64,000 bases of DNA from Ascarosepion bandense (Eukaryota; Mollusca; Cephalopoda; Sepiida; Sepiidae), in contig JBBBDQ010000330.1 of the NCBI GenBank assembly GCA_037127315.1, positions 4,767,501 through 4,831,500 of the forward strand, written 5' to 3'. The notes under the pieces were generated by a model. The model saw only the letters and a list, made by a program, of their open reading frames with translations. It searched no databases and was not told where the DNA came from. This document shows, one piece after another, positions 1-10,905 of this stretch. The number at the start of each line of letters is the position of its first letter. Positions within the stretch are counted from its first letter, which is position 1. The position numbers were made by a program, and so were the translations under genes.

Positions 1-42
1 GGTTAGTTTGCATATACCAGCAGAAAGATACCGTAGAAAACA

Positions 43-294
43 TTAAAAATAAAAACTTTCCAAAACTTCATCATTGCCCACATGCTCAATCCATGATATC
101 CGCAGCATCCTTCTGTAGAACCACATTTCAATTTCTTCAAGTTTTTCCTTCATCTTTGATGAGATTGTCCAGCATTCACTGCCATATTGAAGAACTGACA
201 TCACATAGCAATCCAGTAATCTCTTCTTTGTTTCTAGTGAAATTTTCCTGTCTCTTAATACTCTACTCAACTTTGTGAACGCGTCCTTCGCCAT
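43..294 (-). pseudogene. 3' fragment of an RTE-like LINE (reverse transcriptase C-terminus)
   Basis: The minus strand is open for 83 codons and reads as the region just after the reverse transcriptase core of an endonuclease/RT LINE. Recognisable pieces are RDRKISLETKKRLLDCY, VLQYGSECWTI, EMWFYRRMLRISW and NDEVLE. The same peptides occur in the plus-strand copies at 38.0-38.5 kb and 38.9-39.3 kb, so this is a dispersed family. The catalytic core is not in the window and the C-terminal part after NDEVLE is lost, so this is a dead fragment. Family assignment is by motif resemblance to the RTE-like EN-RT proteins common in molluscs; the exact clade is uncertain. Confidence 0.7.
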
Positions 295-926
295 GCCGAA
301 AGTTCATTCACCATTTTTTTATGAACTTGTATGTGTGTATGTATATAACAGTTAGAGAGGGGGGTAGAGTGAAGGAGATTCGGACCCTGTTGAGAATGTT
401 ACTCTTCTAAGAAAGGAAAAGTAATTAAGAGAGATTAGTTTAGCTAATTACTAACTCAGCTACACTTCTCTCCGCCAAACATGACGTTGTATGACAGTGA
501 CCTGATATTTCGTCAGTAAAGCTGGCGATGGGAGAAGACACAGGGAAGAGCCGAGTCGTGGCGTTCCCAAGGGAATTAGTACCAAATGAACCGATAATGT
601 TTTCCACAAATCTACAAATGCGCATTTGTATATTTCATTTCCTTGTGTAGATCTCATTCTACTACCAGTGAGCGTGGGGAAAAAATTGCATTCTATGCAT
701 TAAGAAGAAACGGAAAATCAAAGAATCCAGGAACTTGTATTGTTTAACAAACAAAAGAAGTTAAATTATTTTGAACAGTCGACACCATGACAAATTTCTT
801 TTGAAGAAAAAAGGAAAAAAAAAAAAGCACGTGGGAAAGAGATATAGAGCTAGAAAGGGCCCAAGGGTGTTAAATGCCCATTTTGATAATCGAGCAGCAT
901 GAAATGAGTTGATAATGTTTAAATAA

Positions 927-928
<2 letters not shown>
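295..928. other. unannotated spacer
   Basis: AT-rich sequence with short purine tracts. I see no gene or recognised repeat in it; the short open frames here lack any protein-like motif. Confidence 0.5.

Positions 929-992
<64 letters not shown>
929..992. repeat. (GT)n microsatellite
   Basis: About 32 uninterrupted GT units. Frames read through it give only Cys-Val or Thr-His runs and are not genes. Confidence 0.97.
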
Positions 993-993
<1 letters not shown>

Positions 994-1098
994 GCCATTT
1001 CTGCGGGGGTCGCTGAAACCCAGCTAGATATAATGAATTTGTTTTGGTTGGATATTTCATTGAAGGTGAAATTATTAATATTTCATTTATTTCTATGT

Positions 1099-1430
1099 AT
1101 TGTTAGATATGGATGTGCGTTGTGGTACAGTGGATATCGGCTCGGAACGAAAAATCGGGGAGCCGAGTTCGAATTCCAGTTGAATTCATTGCATTCACTT
1201 ACGCGCAAATACCCTTGGGAAAGGTATTAATCCGTTTCTTCCTTCCAGTTATGGGTTAAATAATAGGACAGATTGGGTTCTATAGCCTTGGCTGGCAACC
1301 ACTCTACCACAGAAAGCAATGGCAACTTACTGCGAGATAATTTTCTGCCCAGTCAGTCATGTCTCTTTCGAGACATGATCGCCCAAGCGTGTTTCACGTA
1401 TGGCACTTTAACTGACTGATTGTTAGTTAT
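1099..1430 (+). mobile_element. tRNA-derived SINE, full length, with target duplication
   Basis: The SINE body runs from about 1111 to 1418 (308 bp). The head contains a tRNA-like A box (GTGGTACAGTGG) and B box (GAGTTCGAATTCC), the internal RNA polymerase III promoter. The body has the conserved block AAATACCCTTGGGAAAGG and the element ends in TTAACTGACTG. The 12-bp flanks ATTGTTAGATAT (left) and ATTGTTAGTTAT (right) differ at one base and are a convincing target-site duplication. A second copy of the same length lies at 7776-8083. Confidence 0.9.
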
Positions 1431-1843
1431 ACGAAGAATGGATCTGTAGAAAGATGGTGATGTAAAGTAATGTTTTAAATTTTTGTTGGTTTCAAATTCT
1501 TGTGTGAATTGATGGTGGATTCAATTATTATGTTTAGGTTAGTATTATGGAGGTAAAATAAGAGGATGTTATCTATGTATCTTAGGTAAGTAGAGCTGTT
1601 ATAAGGTGTTTTAAGAATGGCTTGGATTCTAAGAATGCAAGAAAGAGGCAATTGACAAGCGTTTCTACATAAACGCACACGTACACTATTACACATCTTA
1701 CTGTCCGAAATATTCCTCACGCATATACTTTAAAATTATCTATTGCTTCAATAAACGTGACATATTAAAACACACTCATACACACACACTCCTCTTCTCT
1801 CTGTCTCTCATATATCTATCTATCTATATATATATACATATAT
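1431..1843. other. unannotated spacer with CT/AC-rich low complexity
   Basis: No gene recognised. 1770-1850 holds short (AC)n, (CT)n, (ATCT)n and (AT)n tracts that lead into the next element. Confidence 0.5.
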
Positions 1844-2344
1844 AAAGCAATCCGTGAGTCTGTGAGTGACTGTTCCCTATGCACGCCTACATTTTTTAAG
1901 TTACCCCATTCAAACTTTCTAGGGACACATATCTACAGGGAAGCCAGGTCGACACATACTTTTTAAGTCCAGCAAATTTTCCCTTTCACACTTTTTGGCC
2001 AATGGACCTGATTGTTTACATTTGCTCCGTAAAACATCTAAGATCTAAGATGGTTGCTAAATTACATCACAGAAACCAAATCACACATATCAAACGCGAC
2101 TAAAATATTTTTTATTAAAAAAAAAATGAGATTTTATATTTAATCTTTATTCCGACATTTAAAAAATTGGTTTTTCAGCAAAAAAATGTGAATATTTTCC
2201 CCGTAATTTTGAAACAAAAGAAATTTTTTTAAAAAGTGTTTTTCAAACAAAAACAGAATATGTAACAAAAAAAAGTGCCAATGGTTAATTTAATTATTAC
2301 TAAAATGTTCTGAGTTGCACGGGCAACGCCGGGCTATGATGCTA
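1844..2344 (+). mobile_element. Helitron-like non-autonomous element (3' end at CTAG)
   Basis: The right end reads GCACGGGCAACGCCGGGC, then ten bases, then CTAG followed by T. A short GC-rich hairpin-like core ahead of a CTRR terminus is what is expected of a Helitron 3' end. The same end in reverse orientation starts the elements at 2559, 11361 and 29075. The left boundary is a guess, placed where a distinctive segment (GAGTCTGTGAGTGACTG) starts after simple repeats. No Rep/helicase coding is present. Confidence 0.45.
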
Positions 2345-2345
2345 G

Positions 2346-2347
<2 letters not shown>

Positions 2348-2380
<33 letters not shown>
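2348..2380. repeat. (AT)n microsatellite
   Basis: Uninterrupted AT units directly after the Helitron-like terminus. Confidence 0.95.
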
Positions 2381-2383
<3 letters not shown>

Positions 2384-2558
2384 GTGCGTTCCAAAAGTCA
2401 TGCAATTTTTAAGCCCGCTGGAATTTTATTGGCGTGTTAGATCAGACAATCACAAGTTATAAATATAATGGGCTTTTGAATGTTATTCATTAAATGTTTG
2501 AATTTGTTTTCAGTTTTAGATAATTAAATTGCAGATGCGCATTGAATTTATACAACTA

Positions 2559-3000
2559 CTAGCAGTATAGCCCGGCGTTGCTCGGCTGTAATGAAAGCTT
2601 TAAAACTAATCCATGGTCCTGGAGCTCAGACTCAGCCTAAAGAATATTTGTGTGAAGTTTAGTGAGAATCAGATAAAAATTGTGGATTTGTATAAAGGAC
2701 ATACCGACAGATAAACAGACACACAAACATCTTTCCTTTTATATATATATACATATCATCGATTTTCTGCACTATTTTAAGAACTGCAACCTTGAAACTT
2801 CTGAATATCGTTTCTTATGTCTTTGTCTATGAGTGCATGAAATTTGATTAAAATCGGACCACTCCTTCTATAACCCGATTTCTTTCGATTATCGATTTTC
2901 GATATTTATCAGGGGTACCTCGACACAAAAGCTAGCTAAGAACACTCGCAAACGCTTATAGCACAACTGTGTAAATTTTCAAGAAAATCGGTTCAGGAGT
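2559..3000 (-). mobile_element. Helitron-like element, copy A (internally deleted)
   Basis: It starts with CTAGCAGTATAGCCCGGCG and shares its body with the copies at 11361-12084 and 29075-29830: the CTGTAATGAAAGC block, a run ending in AAACATCTT, a short AT tract, TTCTGCACTATT, GGGGTACCTCGACACAAAA and AAGAAAATCGGTTCA. It lacks about 200 bp that the other two copies keep between the CAGACTC block and the AT tract. No coding capacity. The 5' part is replaced by unrelated sequence after 3000. Confidence 0.6.
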
Positions 3001-3110
3001 CCGGGAAAGGAATAATCTATTTTATATTGATTCCTATGGAGAAAATAGTTTCACGGATCACGAAAGGCCTTCAGGAACGGATTAAGTTCGTGAAACGAGG
3101 GTCTACTGTA
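3000..3110. mobile_element. possible pogo/Tigger-like terminal fragment
   Basis: The segment ends AACGAGGGTCTACTG followed by TA. On the other strand this is TA-CAGTAGACCCTCG, resembling the CAGT-type terminal repeat and TA target of pogo-like DNA transposons. Only one end is visible and no transposase is present, so the call rests on terminus similarity. Confidence 0.35.
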
Positions 3111-3207
3111 TAGGGGAAAGACAGTGTTAGGAAATATAATTTCCCAATTATCACTTGAAGATACCTCTAAGGTTGAAACTCGGTTTGTGTAGCCAGTAAA
3201 TTTTCAA

Positions 3208-3212
<5 letters not shown>

Positions 3213-3264
<52 letters not shown>
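3213..3264. repeat. (AT)n(GT)n compound microsatellite
   Basis: Thirteen AT units run straight into thirteen GT units. Confidence 0.95.
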
Positions 3265-3268
<4 letters not shown>

Positions 3269-3354
3269 GGAAACCGCAAGAGAAACTGACACGCATACAT
3301 ACAAACATATATAGATTCGAACAGAATGAGTTAGAAAGATAATAAATAGAGATG

Positions 3355-3396
<42 letters not shown>
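3355..3396. repeat. (GATA)n microsatellite
   Basis: About ten tandem GATA units, with looser GATA-like sequence continuing to about 3450. Confidence 0.95.
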
Positions 3397-3935
3397 TGAA
3401 CAAATTGTTAAATAGATATAAACATAGATAGATAAGACAGATAGATAGTTCTATCTCTAAGTAAATAGAATTTATCAATATTTCAAGTTATTTATTTTTA
3501 TATACAGTCGTTGAACAAGATCGTAAATAATTGCCAAGTAAATTATATTTGCGATCACGCTGTTGTTAAACAATTATCTTTATAGATTTGATGATGTCAA
3601 TAAAAACAGAAAAAGAAGAAAACGAAAAAGGATAAAACGCTTCGAAGTTGTGAAATGCAAAAAGTGATTTGTTTTAAGAGGGAGTCGAACATTTTTGATT
3701 ACTGAGTGAAGTGTCCTCGTCCAGCAGTCAATCGGACGAAGAGAACCACAGTGTAAGTTCTTGAAATGACTTTGATATATTTTTCAGACTAATTAATGTG
3801 TTTAGCAAGTTTCCCTTCGTCGACCTGTTGAGGCTTGCAAGAATAGGAAGGAAAAACAAAAGGATGGAAGAAAAGGAAAAAGAAACGACAGAGAGAAACA
3901 AAAAGAATGAAGACGATAATAAGAAAATAAGAAAA
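3397..3935. other. unannotated spacer
   Basis: AT-rich. From about 3840 it becomes strongly purine-rich (GAAA-type). An open frame over the purine tract encodes only Lys/Glu/Arg low complexity and is not supported as a gene. Confidence 0.5.
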
Positions 3936-4042
3936 CGTAGAAGCCAGAAACGTAGAAGCCAGAAACGTAGAAGCCAGAAAACGTAGAAGCCAGAAACGTA
4001 GAAGCCAGAAAACGTAGAAGCCAGAAACGTAGAAGCCAGAAA
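3936..4042. repeat. 15-bp minisatellite, about 7 units
   Basis: Tandem units of CGTAGAAGCCAGAAA. Two units carry one extra A (16 bp). Sequence identity between units is otherwise essentially perfect, which suggests recent expansion. Confidence 0.95.
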
Positions 4043-4890
4043 AAATCTCTTAGTTCATAGCATCTGAATTATGAATTATGCGTACAACTCCATATGTACT
4101 TTCCCAAGATTCTCACCAGTAATGATTTCAGCTGAGAGACTGTAACAACTGGCTGTATATTTGGGATGGAGCTGTCACAACATCGCTGAGCGGAGGGCTG
4201 AAATTAAATTCAAGGTTGGGGTGTTTCCCCCAATGGAATCAACGGCTACTAGTCTGTAAGCAAGTTTAGCTTTCAGATCATAGACATTGGCTGTAGTTTG
4301 ACCTGGAGAGATGGTCTCATAATTAGGAAAACTGATAAATTGTTGTCATATTATTTTTGTTGTATTAAATAAGAATGAATATTACACAACACTACAATCT
4401 ATCCTCGATGACAATCGCTAAATATATTACCTGTCATAGAAAAAAAAAGTTAAATAATCTTATATCTTTGTATAACGTAGAAACAGTATCGGTCAACATT
4501 AAAAAGTTACAGATGAATAACATTTCGGTTACATAAATGGTAATATTAAAATCCATAAACAAGCAACCCACTCCGCCCTATTGTATCACAAGTCATCACA
4601 CCTACATATCTATTGGCTAAAACTTTAAATCAATTAATCATGCAATATTTACCGACTAATTATAGTCTTAATTCTACTTATGAATTCTTATAAATTAACT
4701 TTTAAAAATTGAACCCACAACTAAATAAAAAATCTTTTACTAACATGTTCAACATTTAATCATCATCTAGATAATATTTACATCCAAACTAATGGTGTTG
4801 TTATGGGCAGCCCTTTAGGTTCTATTTTCTATAACTTTTATATGGCTCTTCTTGAAACTAAATTATTTCATGAATTAAATAAACTCACTT
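4043..4890. other. unannotated AT-rich spacer
   Basis: No gene or recognised repeat. A stretch near 4770-4870 faintly resembles retroelement coding sequence but is too short and broken to name. Confidence 0.4.
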
Positions 4891-5468
4891 TATTTTTTTA
4901 TAATCGTGTGGTCCCAAGCAAGGCATTTAACTGCTACTGTTGTGCAGGGGATTACATATGAGGAATGTTATGAGAGAGTGACAGGTTACAGAGGGTGTCA
5001 GGAAGAGAGTATGAGACGGAAGCGAATACTGATGAATGGGGTGGACGGAGAAAAAAGCATGAGAGAGAGGATGTAAGTTAGTGAAACAGGAGATGGCTAT
5101 TGACTTTACATTTGAATTCTTGAAGATTGTAGCTGTCGGGAAAGCAAGTATGCGGAAGGGAGATGGGAAGTGCGAGAAAAGAAGCTGGTGGAGTAGAATT
5201 TGCTTTTACAATTTATCGGTTTCACAGTAAAAGAGTGGGACCTGGTTGCTAATCTTGTGGCTCGAGTAAAATCATATATAGGGGGTAACAGTGAGCTAAG
5301 TTCATCGGAGCAGAAGCTGTGAAATTATTTGTAGAAGAGACACAGGGAAGCCACACTGCGTCGGTGAGAAAGCGACTGTATCCTAGCTGCCAAGTCGGGA
5401 TCGATCACATTACAGATTCTCCGTTGGATTTGGTCAAGGACACCTAAGTGGATAGGAGGAGCACCCGA

Positions 5469-5792
5469 CTAGATATGGCAACAATATTCAATGCACAGGA
5501 GGATGGTTGATTTGTATATGTGCAGGATTGTTTCGGATGGGAAAAACTTCTTGGCCCGACACAGAGAACCGACTTTCTTAGCAGCGGATTTAGCCATGGA
5601 TTCTATATAGTTATTCCGCTTGAGGTCTGATGTGAGAGTTAATCTGTAGAGGGGCAGTGTTTTGCTTTCAGGGAGGGAAGTCTGATCCATATTAATGGAC
5701 AGGAGGAACGATTGTCTGTGATGGTTAATAGATAGCAGCTTCGTTTTGGAAACATTAAAATATACGAGCCATTTCTTACCCCAGTCCACCAC
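5469..5792 (-). pseudogene. RT C-terminal region of the same LINE
   Basis: 107 open codons continuing the RT downstream of the palm: VDWGKKWLVYFN, SKTKLLSINHHRQS, LPESKTLPL, KKVGSLCRAKKFFPSE, LHIYKSTI and CIEYCCHI. The same peptides occur in the copies at 13.5-14.0, 23.7-24.4 and 28.0-28.6 kb. It is separated from the RT core by frameshifts and stops, so this is a decayed copy. The WGKK codons correspond to the Tx1 insertion point seen in the copy at 14.0 kb. Confidence 0.8.
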
Positions 5793-6072
5793 GGATTGGA
5801 GGTCCTTTTCAAGCTCGGCAGCGAGGTTTGCTTTGTCAGCCTCGGAAGATTTTTGATCGAAACGAAAGTTAACCGTAGTGTCGTCAGCGTATATGCCTTA
5901 AATGGGATCTTATTATATCGGGGAGATCGTTAATGTAGGTAAGGAAAATCGTAGGACCTAGAATAAAGCCTTGAGGAACACCCGCGTTCGTATGATAGGA
6001 GGCTTGTCCGTTCAATTACCTTCATTGTACGATTTGAAAGGAATGACTGGATTAGGTCAAACAATTGTCCAG

Positions 6073-7017
6073 TTATACCATAGCCCTGAAGCTTGAATAA
6101 AAGGCCAGCATGCCAGACTCTGTCAAACGCTTTGGAGATGTCAAGGGCAACAGTTCGGGAGTTCGGGCTTCGCGGTTCTTGTCAAGGACCTGGTGTATAT
6201 ACTCAGTGATGGTCGTGAGCATATCAGCAGTAGACCTGGTGAAGCGGAAACCATACTGTTTGTCAGAGAAGAGTATGTGGACTGAGAGATGTTGTACCAC
6301 CTCTGCGTTGATGATGGCTTCGAACACTTTGTCAAAGATCAATAGGAGACTGATAGAGCGATAATTAGCGGAGTCAGAGGGTTCTCCAGTACTTTTATAT
6401 ATAGGAACCACGGAGGAGGATTTCCAGCAGACAAGAAAGCAAGAAGCAGAGAGGCAGTAGTTATATAGTCTAGAGAGGACAGAGGAGAGTTCAGGAGCAC
6501 ATTTCTTTAGGACAATTCCGTCGCCAACGCTCGCGTTATGGGGGTCAAGCTTAGAAATTATTTTGGAGACCACCGAGGGAGTAAATAGTATGTCAGTCAG
6601 TTTGGCCTGGGTTCGGGGAGGGAAGTCTGGTACAGATACTCCAGACGAGTCCAGTGTCGAGTTAGTGAAGAATCTGCGAGCGAAGCACTCAGCCTTGTCT
6701 GTTGAAGAGGTGAGGACCTCAAATTCGTTGATTAGAGGGGTGATTGAGGGTTTACTGCTGTTCAGCACGCTTTTACAGAGCCTCCGATAGTCTTTGGAGA
6801 CGGACTTACGGGATGCTATTCGCTGCTTCATTCTGGCTGCAAACATCAGCTTAGCTCTTTTAAGTATCTTCTTGCACACATTGCGAACCGAGGCAAAAAG
6901 GCGTCTGTTATGGCCCGACGCAGGACTCCGGTAAAGCCGAAAGAAGTGATTTCGGTGGGCGATGGCAGCTGAACAGGCAGGAGAGAACCAGGGGGATGAG
7001 TGGGATTTAAGTCTCAA
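6073..7017 (-). pseudogene. reverse transcriptase ORF remnant of Jockey/CR1-like LINE
   Basis: 314 codons open on the minus strand. The first about 140 residues are the linker between endonuclease and RT (SSPWFSPACSAAI, then a basic stretch, then AECFARRFFTNSTLDSS). From about residue 150 the RT fingers appear: SKIISKLDPHNASVGDG, VVPIYKS, NYRSISLL, FSDKQYGFR and RSTADMLTTITEYI. The frame is lost near 6170, where an 8-bp duplication (GTTCGGGA) breaks it before the palm motif. The reading frame upstream continues to about 7168 with a stop. It encoded RNA-directed DNA polymerase for target-primed reverse transcription; this copy cannot make a full protein. Confidence 0.8.
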
Positions 7018-7168
7018 CTTCCTGGCAGGGATGAAAGCATCGATGCCAGCCTTAACTCAAGAGGAGACCTCGGCCGCACAGTCTCCAACAGGAAGACTAA
7101 ATACTTTATTCCAAGGGACGTCACTCAGAAAATCGCGGAACGAGTCCCAGTCAGCTCTTTGGTAGTAA

Positions 7169-7775
7169 TAAGATTTTAATACAAACTAAAATTGCTACTG
7201 ATATGATTTGTTGTTATTAGGTAAAGGGAACGTCGTTTGAAGCTGAGAAAATAGACAAACAAAATAGACAAACAAAAAGAGTGAAAAAATGAGATAAAAT
7301 GTTTATTTTATCGGTAAAACTTTCGTGGGGAATTAATGAGTAAGTGATATGTATAGTTTATACCATTTGGGTTTACTATCTAGAGCGGTAATTTTAGCGA
7401 CCTATCCCTCTCTTGGGCCAATGTGAAAAAGAGTTAGCTTCATCAAGCACGCGTGTTCCCAGTCATTTTTTCCCCTTACTACGTATGTCAAAAAGTTGAA
7501 AAGGCGTTTATACTGCTGATAGGAAGCAAGCAAAAACTTTTAACATCAGCTACAGGTTAAAGAAAAAATATTTTGATTATAACGTTCAAAGTTGTACTAC
7601 TTCTCTCATATGGGATGTAGTAAAATCAATAATTTTTTTTATTCATATAAAGTCATTTAGTTCCAATTTTGTCTCCTAAAATACAAAAGTGAATGTTCTA
7701 AAAATTATAAATTTATCATCGTAACAGCTGACTCTAGACGTGAAAAGGTTAAATTTGTTGTGATAAGGGTCTCAT
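7169..7775. other. unannotated spacer
   Basis: AT-rich, no gene or recognised repeat seen. Confidence 0.5.
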
Positions 7776-8083
7776 GGATGTGCGTTGTGGTGCAGTGGAT
7801 ATCGGCTCGGAATAAGATAATCGGGGAGCCGAGTTCGAATTCCAGTTGAATTCCTTGCATTCACTTACGCACAAATACCCTTGGAAAAGGTATTAATCCG
7901 TCTCTTCCCTCCAGTTATGGGTTAAATATCAGGACAGATTGGGTTCTATAGACTTGGCTGGCAACCAGTCTACCGCAGAAAGCAATGGCAACCTACTGCG
8001 GGATAATCTTCTGCCCAGTCAGTCATGTCTCTTTCGAGACATGATCGCCCAAGCGTGTATCACGTATGGCACTTAACTGACTG
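7776..8083 (+). mobile_element. tRNA-derived SINE, full length
   Basis: 308 bp, the same length and order as the copy at 1111-1418: the GGATGTGCGTTGTGGTGCAG head with A box, the GAGTTCGAATTCC B box, the AAATACCCTTGG body block, the CAGTCATGTCTCTTTCGAGA segment and the TTAACTGACTG end. No clear flanking duplication is left, so it may be older than the first copy. Confidence 0.9.
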
Positions 8084-8905
8084 AATACATAACCTTGTAG
8101 ATGTGACCCAGTTAGAAATACCTTTGCCACAGGTAACGCAATTCGCTCAAACGGTCTCAGACTGAGGGTTTTTCAAAGTATCTACATTTTTTATCCTCAA
8201 TTTAAAAACATCATATTCAAAATAGAAAAATAACTCTACTTCAGATTTTAAAGAAAAAGGCTGGATTTAAAATTTAAAAAGTAGGCACTTGTGTAAGTAA
8301 CTAACCAGATGATGCGATTGCCTCTTTGCTAGAACATTTAGTTTTCCCTTTAAGAGAGCAATAACCTGTTTGTCTTCAAAAGCAATTCTTTTAAAAAGTG
8401 TCCCCCCTCAGAGTAGCAGCAAGTTTGGTTGTCACCCTGAAATGAAATTATGAATAGTTTGTTTGAAATGACAAGTTTGACGGACGATGAGAACTAGCAG
8501 TGACGAAGAGTCATTATCAAAAAAAAAAATTAACGGTTAGAGAGGCGCTATGTATCAAATAATTCTCTCCTACCACTTTAGATAATTTTATAGTGAAAAT
8601 GGAGGATTTAAAGGCCTTTTTTTTTTTAATAAAAAGATGCTCATACGATTTCCAGATAAATTATTACGTTTCAGTCAAAACAGGAGGATAAAATAACAAT
8701 AACGACAACGGAGTCATCACACCCTTGAAAATGGTCAGAGAAGTTGCCGAATGCGCTTGGATAGATAATTATGGAATATTTTTTACTTTCCTTATTTCCA
8801 GAAAAATGGAAAAATGAGAGAATAGTGGAAAAAATTAATAAAATTTTTCTTGTCGGCCGTATTCAAAGAAAGATACATGAAAGAAAGATTGCTACCTAAG
8901 TACAC

Positions 8906-8909
<4 letters not shown>
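8084..8909. other. unannotated spacer
   Basis: AT-rich with short A and T runs. No gene recognised. Confidence 0.5.
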
Positions 8910-8953
<44 letters not shown>

Positions 8954-8979
8954 TTTGAATATATATATATATATATATA
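8910..8979. repeat. two (AT)n tracts split by TTCTTTGA
   Basis: AT runs at 8910-8951 and 8959-8979. Confidence 0.95.
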
Positions 8980-9273
8980 GGGCTACAATACAGCCGACTA
9001 AATCAGAATAAACTCCCACCCCACATTCACTTAAACATCATATCACCATAAATAAACCGTTTTCACCATTTAATTTTCATTCAACTTATCACCCGATAAG
9101 AAGCGCACGTAGCAGCTTCGAAACGCGAAAATTTTTGTGTAGTGATACTATGAATTTATAAATCATTGTAACAACCATTACCATATAATGCTCTACGTTG
9201 TATCGAGCACTCTTTATAAAAGTAAATGCATGAACAGCATGTAAAAAAAACTACGAGTTCTATAACTTTATTA

Positions 9274-9276
<3 letters not shown>

Positions 9277-9321
<45 letters not shown>
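9277..9321. repeat. (AT)n microsatellite
   Basis: About 22 AT units. Confidence 0.95.
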
Positions 9322-9323
<2 letters not shown>

Positions 9324-9324
9324 A

Positions 9325-9478
9325 AGACATCCCAAGCAAAGTGACAATAATACCATTAACACAAAGGGATACTAGGAGTGAAAGAGAATGAGTAGACTTT
9401 GGAAGAAACCGAAAACTACATCCTAAAGAGAAAACAAGCGGTAAACCTCTACTCCTATCCAAAAGACAGGAGAGGTGT
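9325..9478 (-). repeat. dispersed repeat shared with 60.5 kb
   Basis: On the minus strand it reads CCTCTCCTGTCTTTTGGAT, then AGGAGTAGAGGTTTACC, then a segment ending near TTGCTTGGGATG. The same order is seen on the plus strand at 60495-60672, and a further partial match lies near 9575-9630. The end resembles the 3' terminus of the Jockey-like LINEs, so these may be 3' UTR relics of a related LINE. Confidence 0.5.
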
Positions 9479-9630
9479 GTGAATCGGATGATAGACGGAT
9501 CTATCTAATGCTAAATAAATTATAAATATTCAATAACATTTCAGAACTTAGATGTATACGTTAGAAGTATAGAATTGAAGTAGACTTCAGAACGAACCGA
9601 AAACCTAATCTTAAACAGGAAACAAGTTAA

Positions 9631-10001
9631 CAAATGGTTAATTCAATCATCTCAACAGTAAATTCAATCATTTCAATCTCTTATACCATAATAAACTTTA
9701 AACAATACACTGCACATGAAAAAAAATTCTCTTCGAGGATGAAAAATGATTTATAATAAATATCTAATATTTTTTAGTTGACCTAATGAATATTTATGAA
9801 CATTTTATAATTTTCTAGTTAGCAATAATATTTTGTTTTTTATTTATAGATTCTTATTTCAAATAAATTAATTTCGTATTTTTTTTTTCCGTGATCATGT
9901 TTGTTAGTGGACGAAATGCGTTGGCTAAAACTAAATACAGTTTTCCTCTTGTCTGTTTCACTCATATTGTTCATCTCTTCATATTATATATGATAATATT
10001 T

Positions 10002-10002
<1 letters not shown>
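9631..10002. other. unannotated AT-rich spacer
   Basis: No gene seen. Confidence 0.4.

Positions 10003-10035
<33 letters not shown>
10003..10035. repeat. (AC)n microsatellite
   Basis: About 16 AC units. Confidence 0.95.
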
Positions 10036-10038
<3 letters not shown>

Positions 10039-10679
10039 AAATTAAAAGCCTTTTTTTTTACTTTACACCTACACTTGTCACCTCTTTATGATTAGCTAAA
10101 CTTTGACCGGGCGTCAAGTGGCTATTATTTTCTCTTATTAAGTACTGTAGTCAGATCGACACAACGTCATCCCAACTTTCCCGACACTTGACCTCGACAT
10201 TAAGCACATTCCCACCCCTGTTTGGTCATCATGATGTTTTCGTAGAACACGAGAACAAATTATTCCATATTATTATTCAAACAATTACTTTCATTTTTGT
10301 TGCTTGTTTGTTTGTTTCGGCCGATAAATCCTTCCACCTTTATTTGCTGTATACGATCTCCTGTCTTTAAATGTTTTTCTTAGGCATTTACAAAGAGAGA
10401 TATTTTTATCGTCACCGGAAGTTAAAATATGAGGCGTGGAAAAAGTTACAACTACTTAAAAAAAAAAGAGTAAACGAAAGATTGAATGCGTCAGAGGAAA
10501 ACGGTTTGTAATAACAGTGATTCACATGAGTCAATACAGGAAATAGCAGACGGTCTGGATATAATTTAATGTCAATAAGAAACCATTGTTCTCATAGAAG
10601 ATGTTAATACGAACGCCATTGTCAGAACGAAAGATGACTTCTGGCGCTTACATATCAACAATATATAATGTTTAAATTA
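10036..10679. other. unannotated spacer
   Basis: AT-rich, no gene recognised. Confidence 0.4.
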
Positions 10680-10905
10680 GCGTAAAGAGAAGTCCAAAAT
10701 GCCAACTACATGTCAGGAGTACTAAAATCAAGCAGGTACACAAATTTAAGTACCTGGGAAGTGTTCTAACAGAGGACGGAAAGTGCAACACTGACATCTG
10801 AAGGTGTATTGGCATGGTCAAGGGTGCATTCCAAAAGCTAGCAGAGAGACAAGAAAATTTCCTTAGAAAGAAAAGAGTACTGGATTGTTATGTGATGCCT
10901 GTTCC
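10680..10905 (+). pseudogene. RTE-like LINE fragment
   Basis: It matches, with stops, the same region as the copy at 38.72-38.96 kb: AAATGCCAACTA, then CTAAAATCAAGCAGGTACA, TACCTGGGAAGTGTTCTAAC and GTACTGGATTGTTATGTGATG. The translated idea is KIKQVHKFKYLGSVLTEDG. Both ends are truncated and an in-frame stop follows the CNTDI region. Confidence 0.65.

Larger units (their letters stand above)
4895..7168 (-). mobile_element. Jockey/CR1-like LINE, 5'-truncated
   Basis: Minus-strand non-LTR retrotransposon. Its 3' end lies at about 4895, where the strand ends in ...CTTGCTTGGGACCACACGATTATAAAAA, the shared 3' terminus of this family. Upstream in the element are the C-terminal RT region, the RT core and the linker between endonuclease and RT. 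The AP endonuclease and ORF1 are missing, so it is 5' truncated. At 5772-5786 it carries an empty copy of the sequence that is occupied by Tx1 elements at 14.0-21.7 kb. Other copies or fragments lie at 12.7, 13.1-14.0/21.7-22.3, 23.5, 27.8, 32.9, 39.4 and 59.2 kb. Confidence 0.85.

Noticed and set aside
761..1060. Open frame through the (GT)n tract giving Thr-His repeats
   Set aside because: Microsatellite translation; no composition or motif of a real protein.
3355..3450. CRISPR-like repeat array
   Set aside because: Plain GATA microsatellite without spacers; the same applies to the 15-bp minisatellite at 3936-4042.
3798..3986. Lys/Arg/Glu-rich 62-codon frame ending in RRSQKRRSQK repeats
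   Set aside because: It is the purine-rich tract plus the 15-bp minisatellite; nothing supports translation.
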